From JANXSS01 sp043729515 (GTDB lineage: Bacteria > Pseudomonadota > Gammaproteobacteria > Burkholderiales > Burkholderiaceae_D), in NCBI GenBank assembly GCA_043729515.1, contig JAYTLK010000226.1, forward strand, positions 1 through 15,465: a DNA stretch of 15,465 bases, given 5' to 3'. How positions within the stretch are numbered: the stretch's first letter is position 1; the number at the start of each line of letters is the position of its first letter. Positions 7,169-14,412 of this stretch are shown piece by piece. The position numbers and the translations under genes are program-made. The notes under the pieces were generated by a model. The model had not been told where the DNA came from. It worked only from the letters and a program-made list of their open reading frames with translations, and did no database searches.

Positions 7169-7322
7169 CGTGGAAAATGCGCCCATGGAGCAAATCAGAC
7201 TTGCAGACCATCCCAATACATTCGATCGTGTAAATCGCTCGGCGGCCAAGAATTGGGTTCTGCATTGCGTACGGCTCGGCCCATTGGTTTGATCTCGATG
7301 CGGTAATGGTTGCAGTGGTCGA

Positions 7323-8495
7323 TCATGCCCTGACGTAAATATCTTCTTTGCGGCAAGCCAGCAGACCGGCATCAAGCTGACCCTCTTCAACACAAGTCTT
7401 GATCGCCGCGCGAAGTTCTAAAGCGACATGGACATCTTCCTTTGCCATTTCTCGATCAATGGCCTTGAAAATCTTGTCTGCATCGGCCTTGCCGTCAGTC
7501 TTGAAGAACGGTTTGGCGCCCATGGCGGAAATGCGATCCATGACGTCCAAAAATTGCGCCGCCACCGGGCGGTTGCGCGACGCGTCGCCGGAAACGCGGG
7601 TCTGCCGAATCAAATTCGCTGCCGTTTCGTTCGGCAGGTCGAGTTCCGCATAAATTTTGGCTGAGCTGGCAGAACGCAGTTCGATGAACGTTGCCTTGTC
7701 GTCGGCACTGGGTGCGCGCTTGGCGGTGAGCACGGCAACTGGAATGTCGCGATCTGACAGCCCGTGCCACCTGGCAGCTTCCAGAATCGCCTGATCGAAT
7801 TGGTCCGAATCTCCTGACACTGCTGCGCTGATGCCCGGATCGCCAACCAATGCCACTTTGATTCGTTCGTCGCCGAGCATGATGCGGGCAACACCGATGA
7901 CATTCTGGTTATGCCCTTCCTTTGCATGCAACGTATTGGCACAATCGATGGCAACTTCCAGCTTTCCAATGACGTCTTCCTGAGTCTTGCTCACTGCAGC
8001 TTCAAACAACGCAATTTTTTCATTCTGGAACGAACTGGCCAACGCGAGAAATTCCGGCGGATCATTCACGGCCGTGCGTGGCCAGTCCCGAGGCCATGCA
8101 TTTGACAGCGTGTTTGCCATCGTCGTGAAATGTTCCTTGATTGCTGCGTCTGAAACCTCGCCCTCAGACCAGTTGGCAATCGCGGTCCCGGACTGCTTGG
8201 GTGCGGGTATTTCGTAGGTCGTAGCTGGCTTGAACGCGCCTGCAGCAATTCCTGACTCCGGCAGAGTGTGGCCAGCTGGGGGAAGGGCGCCAAACTGATG
8301 CTCTCTAGCCGCGCGGGACTGGTGCTGCAATGTTGGCGGTGTTGCTACTGCCGTAACGGAAACAGACGCGCCGGCAGCGGTCTCATCCGTGTTTGATTCA
8401 CGCGCTGCGATATTGGCGACATGCTTTGCTTGTCCGAAGGTATCTACGGCTTTTATGGGATTCACGTTTGTCTTTTCTTGGAAGGGAAAACGCAT
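7323..8495 (-). CDS. Unrecognised protein with low-complexity N-terminus, possible secreted effector
   Basis: I do not recognise this family. From the ATG at 8495 it has 390 residues; a GTG at 8465 (giving M-N-P-I-K-A-V) is an equally good start, and the frame stays open up to 8672, though that extension reads like non-coding DNA. The first about 110 residues are rich in Ala, Ser, Thr, Pro and Gln with no hydrophobic core, so no Sec signal. From about TIANW-like text at AIANWSEGEVSDAAIKEHF onward it looks globular, with helices and segments such as IKVALVGDPGISAAVSGD and DIPVAVLTAKRAPSADDK. No membrane helix, CxxC or nucleotide-binding loop is evident. GC content is visibly lower than in the neighbours. 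A flexible Ser/Thr-rich N-terminus on a soluble orphan protein resembles type III effectors, but no hrp or PIP box was found. It converges with the dehalogenase gene. Confidence 0.6.
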   Translation of the reverse strand: MRFPFQEKTNVNPIKAVDTFGQAKHVANIAARESNTDETAAGASVSVTAVATPPTLQHQSRAAREHQFGALPPAGHTLPESGIAAGAFKPATTYEIPAPKQSGTAIANWSEGEVSDAAIKEHFTTMANTLSNAWPRDWPRTAVNDPPEFLALASSFQNEKIALFEAAVSKTQEDVIGKLEVAIDCANTLHAKEGHNQNVIGVARIMLGDERIKVALVGDPGISAAVSGDSDQFDQAILEAARWHGLSDRDIPVAVLTAKRAPSADDKATFIELRSASSAKIYAELDLPNETAANLIRQTRVSGDASRNRPVAAQFLDVMDRISAMGAKPFFKTDGKADADKIFKAIDREMAKEDVHVALELRAAIKTCVEEGQLDAGLLACRKEDIYVRA

Positions 8496-8787
8496 TCGAA
8501 AAAATGCATCTGTGCAAGCTCGCAAGAAACGCCTGACGAGATCCCTGCGGCGAACGTGATTGTTCCAGAAGTCTGGCAAGCAAACCTTGACCATGAACAT
8601 CGAGATCAACCGCGACAGGATCAGGAATATTGGAGGTGGCCAGCGCGTGAACAGAGGCGATTTCGTTGCCAATACCTTGTCCAGCGCGGCTACAGATTTT
8701 GCGGACTTGAAGCGATCGGCAAACCTTATGCCTAGAAATCACTTTAAAAAAATTGGATTGGATTCAACCGCAACTTATTGTTTAAAA
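8496..8787. other. AT-richer spacer between the unknown gene and DUF1993; possible gene remnant on plus strand
   Basis: 292 bases with no assigned gene. The part at 8730-8790 is AT-rich, with ATTGG repeated in tandem, and holds no GC hairpin to terminate DUF1993. On the plus strand a frame from ATG 8593 (MNIEINRDRIRNIGG...) keeps G/C-rich third codon positions for about 35 codons, then loses them, which may be a remnant or chance. The minus frame here extends the unknown gene but looks non-coding. Confidence 0.35.
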
Positions 8788-9294
8788 TCAGAATTTACCC
8801 ATGAAATCTCGCTTGCCGATCTCGACGCCGTTATGGCGCAGCAGACTGTAGGCCGTCGTGGCGTGAAACATGAATTGTGGCAGGGCGTAATGGGTCAAGT
8901 AGGCCTGGCCGGTAAAGGTCTTGCTGTTCGGCCCGGCGCTGGTCTGGATTTCACGCGCTTCGCTGCCATCGATCTGCTGCTGCGGCAGCGATTCGATGAA
9001 CGCCACGGTACGCGCCAGCCGCGCGCGCAGGTCGGCAAAACTGGTCTCGGTATCGTCGTACTTCGGCACCTCGACACCGGCCAGGCGGGCACAGGCGCCC
9101 TTGGCAAAATCAGCGGCGATCTGGACCTGGCGCGTCAAGGCGAACATGTCCGGGTAGAGGCGCGCCTGCAGCAGGGCTGCCGGGTCGATCTTGCGATCGG
9201 TGGCATGTTGTTCGGCCTTGGCCAGGATGGCCGACAGGCTGTCGAGAATCTGGCGAAACACGGGTACGGACGCCGCATACATTGAAATGGTCAT
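8788..9294 (-). CDS. DUF1993 family protein
   Basis: A 168-residue soluble protein of the DUF1993 family (PF09351), complete in length. Recognisable segments are the start MTISMYAASVPVFRQIL, ALLQARLYPDMFALTRQVQ, IAADFAKGACARLAG and the ending GVEIGKRDFMGKF. The family is predicted to be all-helical, and I recall it as related to DinB-like four-helix bundles; its biochemical role is unknown. The start at 9294 is chosen because AGGA lies 6 nt upstream and the family begins with this short sequence; the frame is open 12 codons further. It follows the thioredoxin-like gene by 58 nt on the same strand, so the two may form one transcript. Confidence 0.88.
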   Translation of the reverse strand: MTISMYAASVPVFRQILDSLSAILAKAEQHATDRKIDPAALLQARLYPDMFALTRQVQIAADFAKGACARLAGVEVPKYDDTETSFADLRARLARTVAFIESLPQQQIDGSEAREIQTSAGPNSKTFTGQAYLTHYALPQFMFHATTAYSLLRHNGVEIGKRDFMGKF

Positions 9295-9352
9295 GGTTTT
9301 TCCTATGGACGAAATCGAAAATTGTCCCATAGAACCCGCCGACGTGGCTGGG

Positions 9353-9760
9353 TCAACCAGCGATGGCGGCCGTCAGACGCGCCTGCAGGTCGATCCTGCC
9401 CGACGGCGCTGCCACGGAAAGCGCAGACGGTATGCCGCCGATCCGTGCCTGGACCAGACGCCCGAGCGGACCGGCAGCAGGTTCGACCGTGCCGTAAAAC
9501 GTGGCTTTGCCATGGCGTTCGATCAACAGCGTCGGAAAATTCTCGACGTCGATATCGCCGACCAGGTCGGCTTCATCTTCGATGTCAATCCACAGGAACA
9601 AGTGCTCCGGATGCGTGCTTGCCAAGCCATCGAACGTCGCCTGGAACGCGGCGCAGACATCGCACCAGTCCGCGCACAGGCAGGCGACGACCCAGACGCC
9701 CTCCGCGAGCCGATCGTGGACGAGCTTGCGGTTGGCATGGCTGAGGACAATGACGGACAT
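9353..9760 (-). CDS. Thioredoxin-like protein with WCDVC site
   Basis: A 135-residue cytoplasmic protein with a thioredoxin fold. The redox motif is ADWCDVC (C33 and C36), with the usual WCGPC dipeptide replaced by Asp-Val, and the cis-proline motif is NFPTLL (P76). The strand FLWIDIEDEADL matches the thioredoxin central strand region. There is no signal peptide. The N-terminus HANRKLVHDRLAEGVWVVACLCADW contains two further cysteines (C27, C29) just before the active site. Its partner is unknown; the short spacing to DUF1993 suggests joint expression. The ATG at 9760 lies 6 nt after TAGAAT, a -10-like sequence, and lacks a good ribosome site; the in-frame codon before that is a stop, so the start is well fixed. 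Confidence 0.85.
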   Translation of the reverse strand: MSVIVLSHANRKLVHDRLAEGVWVVACLCADWCDVCAAFQATFDGLASTHPEHLFLWIDIEDEADLVGDIDVENFPTLLIERHGKATFYGTVEPAAGPLGRLVQARIGGIPSALSVAAPSGRIDLQARLTAAIAG

Positions 9761-9766
9761 GCCATC

Positions 9767-9772
9767 ATTCTA
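9767..9772 (-). promoter_or_regulatory. -10-like element TAGAAT of the thioredoxin-like gene (possible leaderless start)
   Basis: TAGAAT on the minus strand is separated from the ATG by 6 nt (GATGGC), so transcription would begin at or beside the start codon. No -35 match is evident at 16-18 bp. Confidence 0.35.
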
Positions 9773-9817
9773 CCGGCGCCGATGCGCAAGCTGCTGGGAC
9801 GCCGCGCGTGGTCGCGT

Positions 9818-9823
9818 TAAAAT
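9818..9823 (+). promoter_or_regulatory. -10-like element TAAAAT of tsaB (possible leaderless start)
   Basis: TAAAAT ends 6 nt before the tsaB ATG (spacer GCGAGC), so the transcript would start at the codon. There is no Shine-Dalgarno sequence between them and no clear -35 element. Confidence 0.35.
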
Positions 9824-9829
9824 GCGAGC

Positions 9830-10657
9830 ATGAGCATTATTCTGGCAATCGAATCATCGACCGACATCGCCTCCGTCGCCCTGGCATTCGCGGACGACGG
9901 TGCAGGTTCCACCGCCGGGTACACCCGCTTGCTGCAACGGCAGGTCGACGGTGTGCAGTCGCATTCTCTTGCCATCCTGCCGATGGCGCAGGCATTGCTG
10001 GCTGAAGCCGGCATCGGCCTGGATCGCTGCGACGCGATTGCCTTCGGCGCTGGACCCGGATCGTTCACCGGCGTGCGCATTGCCTGTGGCATCGCCCAGG
10101 GTCTGGGCCATGGCAGTGGGCGGCCGGTGGTCGCGGTCGATACACTGGCCGCCGCTGCCCAGTCCTGCCGCGATGCCACCGGCAGCGATGACGTGCTGGT
10201 CATCCTCGATGCGCGGATGGGGCAGGTGTATTGGGGCCGGTATCGCTGGCATGCAGATGCGGCCGGTGCAGGCGGCGACTGGGTTGCCGTGTCTCCGGCC
10301 CGGGTCGATGCACCGTCGGCGGTGACGGTCGGTGCGCTGGAGGCCGGCGCTGAAGACGTGGTGACGCCATGCGGAAACGGCCTGACTGTCCATGCAGCGC
10401 AACTCGCAGCGCTACTGGCGCAACCGCAGATGCGGCCACCGCGCGCCGAGTGCATGCCGCATGCAGCACAAGTCGCAGCGCTCGGACAGCGCCTGTTGCG
10501 CCATGGCCAGGCCGTTGCGGCACGTCAAGCGCAGCCGATTTACCTGCGCAACGACGTTGCGCTGACGACTGCCGAGCGTGCAGCCAGGCGCGAAATCGGG
10601 CAAGCCGTGAATAAACCGCACGGCGATGCACTGGCTGCCCCGGCTGCCCCGGCATGA
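9830..10657 (+). CDS. tsaB: tRNA threonylcarbamoyladenosine biosynthesis protein TsaB
   Basis: A 275-residue protein of the TsaB (YeaZ) family. TsaB is the non-catalytic partner of TsaD in the cytoplasmic complex that transfers threonylcarbamoyl to A37 of ANN-decoding tRNAs. It opens with the ASKHA-type phosphate strand ILAIESSTDIASVALA and carries the family hallmark AFGAGPGSFTGVRI (from residue 71), then GIAQGLGHGSGRPVVAVDTLAA and VILDARMGQVYW. It is longer than E. coli TsaB (231 residues) mainly through the C-terminus, which ends in an Ala/Pro-rich tail. Its TGA overlaps the rimI ATG as ATGA, indicating translational coupling. No ribosome site precedes the ATG. Confidence 0.96.
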   Translation: MSIILAIESSTDIASVALAFADDGAGSTAGYTRLLQRQVDGVQSHSLAILPMAQALLAEAGIGLDRCDAIAFGAGPGSFTGVRIACGIAQGLGHGSGRPVVAVDTLAAAAQSCRDATGSDDVLVILDARMGQVYWGRYRWHADAAGAGGDWVAVSPARVDAPSAVTVGALEAGAEDVVTPCGNGLTVHAAQLAALLAQPQMRPPRAECMPHAAQVAALGQRLLRHGQAVAARQAQPIYLRNDVALTTAERAARREIGQAVNKPHGDALAAPAAPA

Positions 10658-11181
10658 CCGCTGCCCCAGACATGCGCTTGGCCGCGCCAACAGCAGGCGA
10701 AGCACGCGAAACGGCGAGCATCTCCGGCAACTCGGCTTTCGTCTGCCTGCCGATGCAGCGCGGCGATCTGGATGACGTGACTTCGCTCGAGCACCGCGTC
10801 TACAGCCATCCATGGACCCGCGGGAATTTTCAGGATTCGCTCGACAGTGGGTATCAATGCTGGATCGCCCGCGACACCGATGAAAAACTGGCAGGTTACT
10901 TCCTGTTGATGATGATGCCCGACGAAGCCCATTTGCTCAACATCACTGTCGCCCCATGCTGGCAGGGGCATGGACTCGGCCGCTTGCTCATGGCGCGGGC
11001 GTTTCGAATCGCAGCCGACTTCGCAACCCCAGCCGTGTTGCTGGAAGTACGGCCGTCGAATCCGCATGCGCTGGCGGTGTACCGGCATGTCGGCTTCTGC
11101 CAGATCGCCATCCGCAAGAATTATTATCCGGCCGCCGATGACCGGCGCGAAGACGCCATCGTCATGCGGATCGCGCTATGA
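10654..11181 (+). CDS. rimI: Ribosomal-protein alanine N-acetyltransferase RimI
   Basis: A 175-residue GNAT-fold enzyme that uses acetyl-CoA to acetylate the N-terminal alanine of ribosomal protein S18. The acetyl-CoA loop is Q104-x-x-G107-x-G109 within WQGHGLGRLLM; the following strand LLEVRPSNPHALAVYRHVGF and the C-terminal KNYYPAADDRREDAIVM (with the tyrosine pair typical of RimI) support the assignment. The first about 32 residues are an extra, polar, Ala/Thr-rich segment compared with E. coli RimI (148 residues); the conserved part starts near FVCLPMQRGDL. The ATG overlaps the tsaB stop by 4 bases, which favours this long form. tsaB-rimI pairing is widespread. Confidence 0.94.
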   Translation: MTAAPDMRLAAPTAGEARETASISGNSAFVCLPMQRGDLDDVTSLEHRVYSHPWTRGNFQDSLDSGYQCWIARDTDEKLAGYFLLMMMPDEAHLLNITVAPCWQGHGLGRLLMARAFRIAADFATPAVLLEVRPSNPHALAVYRHVGFCQIAIRKNYYPAADDRREDAIVMRIAL

Positions 11182-11191
11182 AGGACGCAGG

Positions 11192-12040
11192 ATGAACCGC
11201 CGCAACCGCATGCTGGATGCGCTTGGCATTGGAACGCTGTGGGAACTGCGTCCGATCGGCGCTTCCGCCGATGCGCGACAGGCCGTGGCAGGAGTGGACG
11301 CCGAGGGAGAACCGGCAGCTGGATCAAGCGAAACATCGCGCGCAGCAGATGATCCGAAGGCCGTCGCCCGCACTGCGGCTATGCCCGCTGCCGCTGCTGC
11401 GATCGGCGAGTTCGATGCAGGCAAGGCCTCCGATGAAGCGATCGCCGCGATGGACTGGGCCCAGCTGCAATCTGCCGTTGCCGGATGCACCCGCTGCGGC
11501 CTGTGCGCAAGCCGGACCCGAACCGTCTTCGGAGTCGGCGATCCGAAGGCGCAGTGGCTGTTCATCGGCGAAGGCCCCGGCCGCAGTGAAGATCAACAGG
11601 GCGAGCCCTTCGTCGGTCCTGCTGGCAAGCTGCTCGACAACATGTTGAGCGCCATGCAGTTGCAGCGCGGACGCAATGCCTTCATTGCCAATGTCGTGAA
11701 ATGTCGCCCGACCGACGCCAGCGGCAAGGACCGCGCGCCCAGCCCGGAAGAAGCTGCTGCCTGCCGTCCATACCTCGACCGTCAGATCGCCCTGATTGCG
11801 CCGTCGATGCTGATCGCCCTCGGCAAGGTCGCGGCGACGGCGCTGCTGGCCAGCGGACCCTCGACGACGCTGGCGGCCCTGCGCGGAAAAGTCCACCGCG
11901 CCGCCGCGTTGCCGGTGGTCGTGACCTATCATCCGGCTTACCTGCTGCGCGTCCCCGCCGACAAGCGCAAGACCTGGGAAGACCTCTGTCTGGCGATGGC
12001 CGAACATGAAGGCCATTCGGCCAATGTCGAACCCGGCTGA
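11192..12040 (+). CDS. Family 4 uracil-DNA glycosylase
   Basis: A 282-residue iron-sulfur uracil-DNA glycosylase, which removes uracil from DNA to start base excision repair. Seen in order: C99-x-x-C102 (CTRCGLC), the water-activating motif GEGPG (from 126) in FIGEGPGRSEDQQGEPFVGPAGKLLD, cysteines C171 (VVKCRPT) and C191 (ACRPYL) that complete the likely 4Fe-4S ligands, SMLIALGKVAATALL, and the C-terminal motif H247-PAYLLR. The first about 90 residues are an Ala-rich, low-complexity extension absent from short thermophile enzymes. AAGGA (11181-11185) 6 nt before the ATG sets the start; the open frame reaches back into rimI but that part is a shadow. It lies 10 nt after rimI in the same operon. 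Confidence 0.94.
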   Translation: MNRRNRMLDALGIGTLWELRPIGASADARQAVAGVDAEGEPAAGSSETSRAADDPKAVARTAAMPAAAAAIGEFDAGKASDEAIAAMDWAQLQSAVAGCTRCGLCASRTRTVFGVGDPKAQWLFIGEGPGRSEDQQGEPFVGPAGKLLDNMLSAMQLQRGRNAFIANVVKCRPTDASGKDRAPSPEEAAACRPYLDRQIALIAPSMLIALGKVAATALLASGPSTTLAALRGKVHRAAALPVVVTYHPAYLLRVPADKRKTWEDLCLAMAEHEGHSANVEPG

Positions 12041-13097
12041 AGTCGTCAATCCCTCGCCAGGGGACACCAGCCAGGCGCGGTTTCACCGGCGCTGGGGTAG
12101 GCTAAAGGATCCGCATGTGCGGGCGCTGGCCTGGCTGCTCGATGCGCCGGACTTGCTGGACCCGGAGGCGCCGCAGTGGGATGGCCGCATCGCCAGCCTG
12201 GCGACCGATGTCGCGCAGGGCGGCGTCGATAGCTGGCTGCACGAACTCGACACCGATCCACAGGCGCTGCACGATGCGCTCTCCCTGTCGCCGGCCACGC
12301 GCCTGGGTCGATATGCGGAAAATCTGCTGGCGTTCTATTTCAGGTGGCGCGGCATCCTGTTTTCACACGGCCTGCAGGTGCGCGCTGCGCCCGAGGGTGA
12401 CGGGATGGACGGCGCAGGTTGCATGGAGATCAGCAAACGCAAGGGCAGGACGATCGGCGAATTTGACTTCCTGTTGTGGGATCATCGGGCACTGCTGCAT
12501 CTTGAACTGGCGACCAAATTCTATCTGTTCGAACGAGCCGGCCGGGGTGACCGTGACCCCGGCGAGGATTTCATCGGACCGAACCTGGCCGATACCCTCA
12601 GCGCGAAAATGCACAAGATCCTGCACCGCCAACTTGCGCTGGCAACGCATCCGGCAGCGCAGGCATACCTGCCACAGGCAATTGCCCGGTCACAAGCGCT
12701 GATCAAGGGCTGGCTGTTCTATCCCGCGGATCTGCCGACGGCGCCATGCGCAGCGCGCGGCTCGCCAGGCGTCGCGCAGAGACATTGCCGCGGCATCTGG
12801 TGCAGTCTCGCCGCAGTCGAGCAGCTCGACGCGCCGGCATTCCTGCCACTGGCGCGCCTGTCATGGCTGGCGCCGGCGCGCGCGGACGACGCTACGGTAA
12901 TGGACAAGACAGCCGTACGGGATTATCTGCATCGACACTTTGCCGACGACACCATGCCGATGCTGGTGGCGCTCATGGCTCGGCATGAAAGTGCCTGGTA
13001 CGAAACCAACCGCTGCTTCATCGTGCCCGATGACTGGCGCACCCGGGTCCATGAGCGCAACCAGCGCACCGTGCTTCGGATGGACGGCGACCCCTGA
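12006..13097 (+). CDS. DUF1853 family protein, possibly PD-(D/E)XK nuclease-like
   Basis: A 363-residue soluble protein matching the DUF1853 family (PF08907). Visible family segments are ALAWLLDAPDLLD, RLGRYAENLLAFYFRW, the core GEFDFLLWD (residues 151-159) followed by HLELATKFYL (165-174), IGPNLADTLSAKMHKILHRQL and LIKGWLFYP. D154 on one strand and E167 with K171 on the next resemble the D ... E-x-K arrangement of PD-(D/E)XK nucleases, with wider spacing; I recall the family being placed in that clan. Nuclease activity is not shown. The start overlaps the glycosylase gene by 35 bases; an ATG at 12024 (second Met, residue 7) is an alternative. Overlap implies co-translation with the repair gene. 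The stop is 6 nt from the convergent lplT stop. Confidence 0.85.
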   Translation: MKAIRPMSNPAEVVNPSPGDTSQARFHRRWGRLKDPHVRALAWLLDAPDLLDPEAPQWDGRIASLATDVAQGGVDSWLHELDTDPQALHDALSLSPATRLGRYAENLLAFYFRWRGILFSHGLQVRAAPEGDGMDGAGCMEISKRKGRTIGEFDFLLWDHRALLHLELATKFYLFERAGRGDRDPGEDFIGPNLADTLSAKMHKILHRQLALATHPAAQAYLPQAIARSQALIKGWLFYPADLPTAPCAARGSPGVAQRHCRGIWCSLAAVEQLDAPAFLPLARLSWLAPARADDATVMDKTAVRDYLHRHFADDTMPMLVALMARHESAWYETNRCFIVPDDWRTRVHERNQRTVLRMDGDP

Positions 13098-13103
13098 GCC
13101 GGA

Positions 13104-14366
13104 TCAGTGCTTTTCTTCCCCGATCAGCGCGAGTGAATCATGGTCACGCTGGTTGGCCGCATGTTTGCGCATGATGATCAGCATCACCGTCGAGACGAAC
13201 AGACCGAAAGACAGGATCACATAGTTGACGTTCACGTTCAGCTTCACCAGCAGCGCGTAGAGCACCAGCATGGTCAGCACCGACAGGTTTTCATTGAAGT
13301 TCTGGACGGCGATCGAATGTCCCGCGCTCATCAGCACATGACCGCGATGCTGCAGAAGCGCATTCATTGGCACCAGATAATAGCCGGAGAGGCCACCAAT
13401 GATGATCAGCAGCGGATAGGCGAAGCGCACGTCGTTCACCAGGGTCATCGTCATGACGATCAGGCCCATGCCGACGCCCAGCGGCAGCACCGACAGGGAT
13501 TTTTTGAGAGGGACGAAACGCGCTGCCGCAATGGCGCCGGCCGCCACGCCGATGGCGGTCACGCCTTGCAGGATGGCAGCCTTGTCGAGTGGCATGTGCA
13601 ATGATTTTTCTGCCCACTTCAGCACGATGAATTGCAGCGCCGCCGCCGCGCCCCAGAACAGGGTGGTAACGGCAAGCGAGATCTGCCCGAGCCGATCGCG
13701 CCAGAGCACGCTGTAGCAATTCGCGAAATCGGCGATCAGGCGAATCGGGCTGCGTTCCTGGTGGGGGTAGGTGGCGCCGGTGTCAGGTATCTTCCGACTC
13801 ACCACCGTCGACACCAGATAGAGCATCATGATCACCACCAGCGCTGCTTCCGTTGGTGTATCGACACCAGTGTCGATTATCGGAAAATCCAAGGCCAGGA
13901 GTGATCGGGAGACATGCGGATTGATCAGCGCGCCGCCCAGGACGGTGCCGAGAATGATCGAGACGATGGTCAGCCCTTCGATCCAGCCGTTGGCGGCAAC
14001 CAGTTTTTCTGCAGGCAAGAGTTCGGTCAGGATGCCGTACTTCGCTGGCGAATACGCAGCAGCGCCGAATCCGACGATGGCATAGGCAAGCAAGGGATGC
14101 ACGTTGGCGAACATCATGCCGCAACCGACGATCTTGACCATGTTCGTGATGAACATGACCCGCCCCTTTGGCAGGGCATCGGCAAAGGCGCCCACGAAGG
14201 CGGCCAGCAACACATAGGACAGCACGAAAAACAGCTTGAGCAGTGGCGTCATCCAGGCCGGCGAGTGCATGTCCGCCAGAAGTGCGATGGCGGCAATCAG
14301 CAATGCGTTGTCGGCAAGCGACGAAAAAAACTGCGCCGCCATGATCGTGTAGAAACCGCGTTTCAT
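13104..14366 (-). CDS. lplT: Lysophospholipid transporter LplT (MFS)
   Basis: A 420-residue inner-membrane protein of the major facilitator superfamily with about 12 hydrophobic helices. It matches LplT, which flips lysophospholipids such as lyso-phosphatidylethanolamine into the cytoplasm for re-acylation. Diagnostic parts: MAAQFFSSLADNALLIAAI, the loop DALPKGRVMFITNMVK, GFGAAAYSPAKYGILTELLP, and EKLVAANGWIEGLTIVSIILG; later GYYLVPMNALLQHRGH. It is slightly longer than E. coli LplT (397). In E. coli it is followed by aas, the acyltransferase; here no acyltransferase domain or gene adjoins, and the neighbour across the promoter is alr. Upstream AGAAGAGA is a weak ribosome site. It converges on DUF1853 with no room for a terminator. 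Confidence 0.93.
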   Translation of the reverse strand: MKRGFYTIMAAQFFSSLADNALLIAAIALLADMHSPAWMTPLLKLFFVLSYVLLAAFVGAFADALPKGRVMFITNMVKIVGCGMMFANVHPLLAYAIVGFGAAAYSPAKYGILTELLPAEKLVAANGWIEGLTIVSIILGTVLGGALINPHVSRSLLALDFPIIDTGVDTPTEAALVVIMMLYLVSTVVSRKIPDTGATYPHQERSPIRLIADFANCYSVLWRDRLGQISLAVTTLFWGAAAALQFIVLKWAEKSLHMPLDKAAILQGVTAIGVAAGAIAAARFVPLKKSLSVLPLGVGMGLIVMTMTLVNDVRFAYPLLIIIGGLSGYYLVPMNALLQHRGHVLMSAGHSIAVQNFNENLSVLTMLVLYALLVKLNVNVNYVILSFGLFVSTVMLIIMRKHAANQRDHDSLALIGEEKH

Positions 14367-14381
14367 TCGTCTCTTCTGCGC

Positions 14382-14411
14382 CTGACAAAATAGGTCGGCT
14401 TGCTTTATACC
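14382..14411 (+). promoter_or_regulatory. Predicted sigma70-type promoter toward alr
   Basis: CTGACA (14382-14387, 5 of 6) and TATACC (14406-14411, 4 of 6) are 18 bp apart. Start would be near 14418, giving a leader of about 95 nt for alr. Confidence 0.4.
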
Positions 14412-14412
14412 A
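14404..14412 (-). promoter_or_regulatory. Extended -10 promoter of lplT
   Basis: On the minus strand TGG-TATAAA is an extended -10 (TGn plus TATAAA) with no good -35. Transcription would start near 14397, about 30 nt before the lplT ATG. The same TATA serves the opposite-strand promoter. Confidence 0.4.

Noticed and set aside
7169..7322. Gap between convergent dehalogenase and orphan gene, checked for a shared terminator
   Set aside because: No stem followed by a T run in either direction could be seen.
8466..8600. Search for hrp, PIP or similar type III regulatory boxes upstream of the orphan gene
   Set aside because: GGAAC occurs once but without the matching second half at the right spacing; no TTCGn direct pair was found.
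8560..9285. 241-codon plus-strand open frame across the DUF1993 gene
   Set aside because: Its larger part is antisense to a complete DUF1993 gene with a ribosome site; only the first stretch from 8593 was kept as a possible remnant.
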